A DNA stretch of 64,000 nucleotides. Source: Alviniconcha marisindica (taxonomy: Eukaryota; Mollusca; Gastropoda; Provannidae). Of this stretch, positions 62,601 to 64,000 are shown in pieces. Numbering within the stretch: position 1 is the first letter of the stretch; the number at the start of each line of letters is the position of its first letter. The translations under genes and the position numbers were made by a program. The stretch is from assembly GCA_018857735.1 (NCBI GenBank), contig JABMCL010000660.1:232001-296000 (forward strand). The letters run 5' to 3'. Below the pieces are notes generated by a model. That model made no database searches, was not told the origin of the DNA, and saw only the letters and a program-made list of their open reading frames with translations.

Positions 62601-63039
62601 AGTTGAAGCATAATTTAGGGATATATGTTATTGGTTAAAAGTGTAAGTACAAGTGCAAAAGCAAACAGTTTGACTTAAGATAGTAAGAACATGTTTTCTG
62701 ATGGTACTTTTATTTCACGCAATAGTTTCTTTTGAACATGAGTCAGTTGAGAGTTTTCTGTGCTTTGTTCACTGTTGAGTTGATTAGAATGCTTCAGGTT
62801 TGCCAGTGCTCACCTCACTCAGTGGTCTCTGCGCTCTAAGCATGGGTTGGCGGGGACTTGTCCAGCCGGTGAAGTGGTCTCTAACCTCATGCTGTGCTGC
62901 TCTGTTGTAGGTGAGGTTCACACGCTGTCTGTATGCACAGCTGCTGCAGCAGAAATTCAGGCCTGACAAGCGCAGCGGGTGGGTGGTGCCCAATGCCACC
63001 AACCCAAAGTTTAAGGAACAGGATCTTGGCATGAAACTT
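54455..63039 (+). CDS. ecd: ECD (ecdysoneless/SGT1) homologue, 5' part
   Basis: Seven exons: 54455-54662, 55385-55502, 59972-60059, 60821-60999, 61217-61358, 61963-62013 and 62911-63039. They join in phase to 305 residues and end at a GT donor (gtgagt), so the gene continues beyond the window; the human protein is about 640 residues. Family blocks are [15 protein letters not shown] (about 49-63), the [16 protein letters not shown] segment, [62 protein letters not shown] and [16 protein letters not shown], then GMKL. ECD is a conserved co-factor of pre-mRNA splicing (PRPF8, R2TP link) and of p53/RB cell-cycle control, and is required for ecdysone production in flies. All splice sites are GT-AG. 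Intron 2 (4.5 kb) carries microsatellites and a LINE end. The start is the first [12 protein letters not shown], at a near-Kozak gcatggcg. Confidence 0.95.
54803..54890. repeat. (CT)n microsatellite in ecd intron 1
   Basis: An uninterrupted (CT)n of about 88 bp, followed by a (GGGA)n stretch at 54892-54910. A (CA)n of about 64 bp at 55214-55277 lies in the same intron. Confidence 0.97.
57765..58048. repeat. Two (TA)n tracts in ecd intron 2
   Basis: (TA)n runs lie at about 57765-57797 and 57986-58048, separated by unique sequence. The same intron also contains (GT)n tracts at about 57138-57172, 58558-58622 and 59602-59662. Confidence 0.95.
58682..59078 (+). mobile_element. L2-like LINE 3' end with (ATT)n tail
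   Basis: Codons 58688-58813 read [20 protein letters not shown], then [17 protein letters not shown] and a stop, the invariant end of L2/CR1 reverse-transcriptase ORFs. The untranslated tail finishes with gcgctttgagctgcagggta, gcgctttacaagtttcc and an ATT repeat, typical of L2 3' ends. It belongs to the same family as 26190-26595 but is better preserved. It lies within ecd intron 2. Confidence 0.82.
60118..60444 (+). repeat. 82-bp tandem repeat in ecd intron 3, about 4 copies
   Basis: The unit contains ttgattgttatttgtgcatt, then agattacctgcttctataaa, taaccattttgttaccatca and tcactaactggtactg. The first copy is the most diverged. It sits between exon 3 and exon 4 of ecd. Confidence 0.93.
62489..62514. 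repeat. Poly-C run in ecd intron 6
   Basis: A homopolymer of about 26 C. A similar C-rich run occurs at about 61507-61537 in intron 5. Such tracts are assembly-sensitive. Confidence 0.9.
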
Positions 63040-63778
63040 GTGAGTACACAACCACTATGCATGGCCATTTAAAAAGAAACATATTTGGTAGACACTTGTG
63101 GGTCGAGGAAATGATCAGTGCTTGTTTGACCATCAGTCTGCCAATGGCAGACACTTCATGATGGCTGCTGCCGTCTATCAGTTACTCTCTCAGCATTTTT
63201 TAAATATTTTTGTGTGTGTCAGAAACCTTTTACTTTCAGTCTGCACTTACAGTTGTTACCTTAACCTGTTTTCAGTGTCACGGAGTATTAATTACGCAAA
63301 ACTCAAAACTGCTTGTTATGTTTTCTTTGCAAATTATTTTCAGGTCACATATAATTTCTTAACATGGACTCCATTCACAAAACAATTTTCATAACTTTGA
63401 GAGGTTCCTTGATGTAAAATTCCAGACTTTAAAAAAATGTTAAATGTAAAATTGTTTTTTGGAATGACTGATTATGTGAAAACCTTGAAATTTTGCTTGA
63501 AGAGCAGCCCCACTATCCTTTAAATTTTTGTACCAGTTTCATTGACCATGACAAATTTCCAGGTCACAGAGCCATGGGAAAAAATCCTATTTAAAGATGC
63601 ACTTCCTTGACTTATTCATTTGAGTTGAATTTTGTATGATTTCTGTTTGCACAGGATCATGCACATCTTGCAGCGATGCTTTAATAAGTCCTTTGGATAT
63701 TTAAGGGAGGTGGTTGTCTCATTTCCTGCTGAGGCAAAATGTTAATGTTGGAATCTTCCCTGATGCTGTTGAAGTTTG

Positions 63779-63848
<70 letters not shown>

Positions 63849-64000
63849 TGTGAAACTGCATGGTGATAACACATCTGTCAAGCTTTGCAAGTACAGATTT
63901 GGGTGGCCCAGTCCCATTTTTAAGGTCAGGTTTTGGTGGCCCAGTCCCATTTTTAAGGTCAGGTTTTGGTAACTCAGTCCCATTTTAAGGTCAGGTTTTG
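63040..64000 (+). other. ecd intron 7 and edge repeats
   Basis: The intron starts at the gtgagt after exon 7. It contains a (GT)n at 63781-63841. From about 63900 to the window end there is a tandem repeat of about 33 bp (ggtggcccagtcccattttt, aaggtcaggtttt) that continues past the edge. No further ecd exon was found here. Confidence 0.8.

Noticed and set aside
63640..63680. Possible ecd exon 8 after a cacag acceptor (gatcatgcacatcttgcag)
   Set aside because: The frame gives DHAHLAAML and a stop, which does not match the ECD sequence expected after GMKL; the real next exon is probably outside the window.

Overview
The window looks like a piece of a repeat-rich invertebrate genome, most likely a mollusc and probably a gastropod. 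The reasons are long GT-AG introns, spliced orthologues of animal housekeeping genes, an endonuclease IV gene (lost in vertebrates), very heavy (CA)n/(GT)n content, tRNA-headed SINEs and several non-LTR retrotransposon 3' ends. The species is not identified by anything in the sequence.

Positions 1-23.7 kb hold almost no conventional genes. Three minisatellites dominate: a 93-bp unit (1-1590), a roughly 58-bp unit (2570-4260) and a 28-bp unit (9260-10255, with related longer units to about 11.85 kb that are split by a LINE and a SINE). Between them lie long microsatellites, two strong palindromes (6271-6393 and 8260-8651), LINE 3' ends (10.4-11.15 kb, 15.6-16.56 kb), a CpG-rich island (12.74-13.1 kb), a 47-bp tandem array (18.72-19.15 kb), a small intronless ubiquitin-like ORF on the minus strand (19685-19945) and a probable 1.23-kb solo LTR inside a (TA)n tract (20509-21739).

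From 23.7 to 64 kb there are four convincing spliced genes and one broken gene. LAMTOR3 (+, 23776-29223) is complete in six exons; its second intron holds a P/THAP-type DNA transposon remnant. A single-block, three-Ig-domain receptor-like pseudogene lies at 30843-32363 (-). Endonuclease IV (apn1/nfo family, +, 36588-46302) is complete in seven coding exons and retains all nine metal ligands. LAMTOR2 (-, 49033-54218) is complete in four exons, with one GC-AG intron. ECD/ecdysoneless (+, from 54455) has seven exons in the window and runs off the right edge. LAMTOR2 and ecd are head to head, with 236 bp between start codons and two ETS-type motifs in the gap. LAMTOR2 and apn1 are convergent.

Functionally, LAMTOR2 and LAMTOR3 are partner roadblock-fold subunits of the Ragulator complex on lysosomes (Rag GTPase/mTORC1 and MAPK scaffolding), so their linkage within about 25 kb is notable. 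Apn1 is a base-excision repair enzyme, and ECD is a splicing and cell-cycle co-factor. I found no prokaryotic system, no CRISPR array and no rRNA gene.
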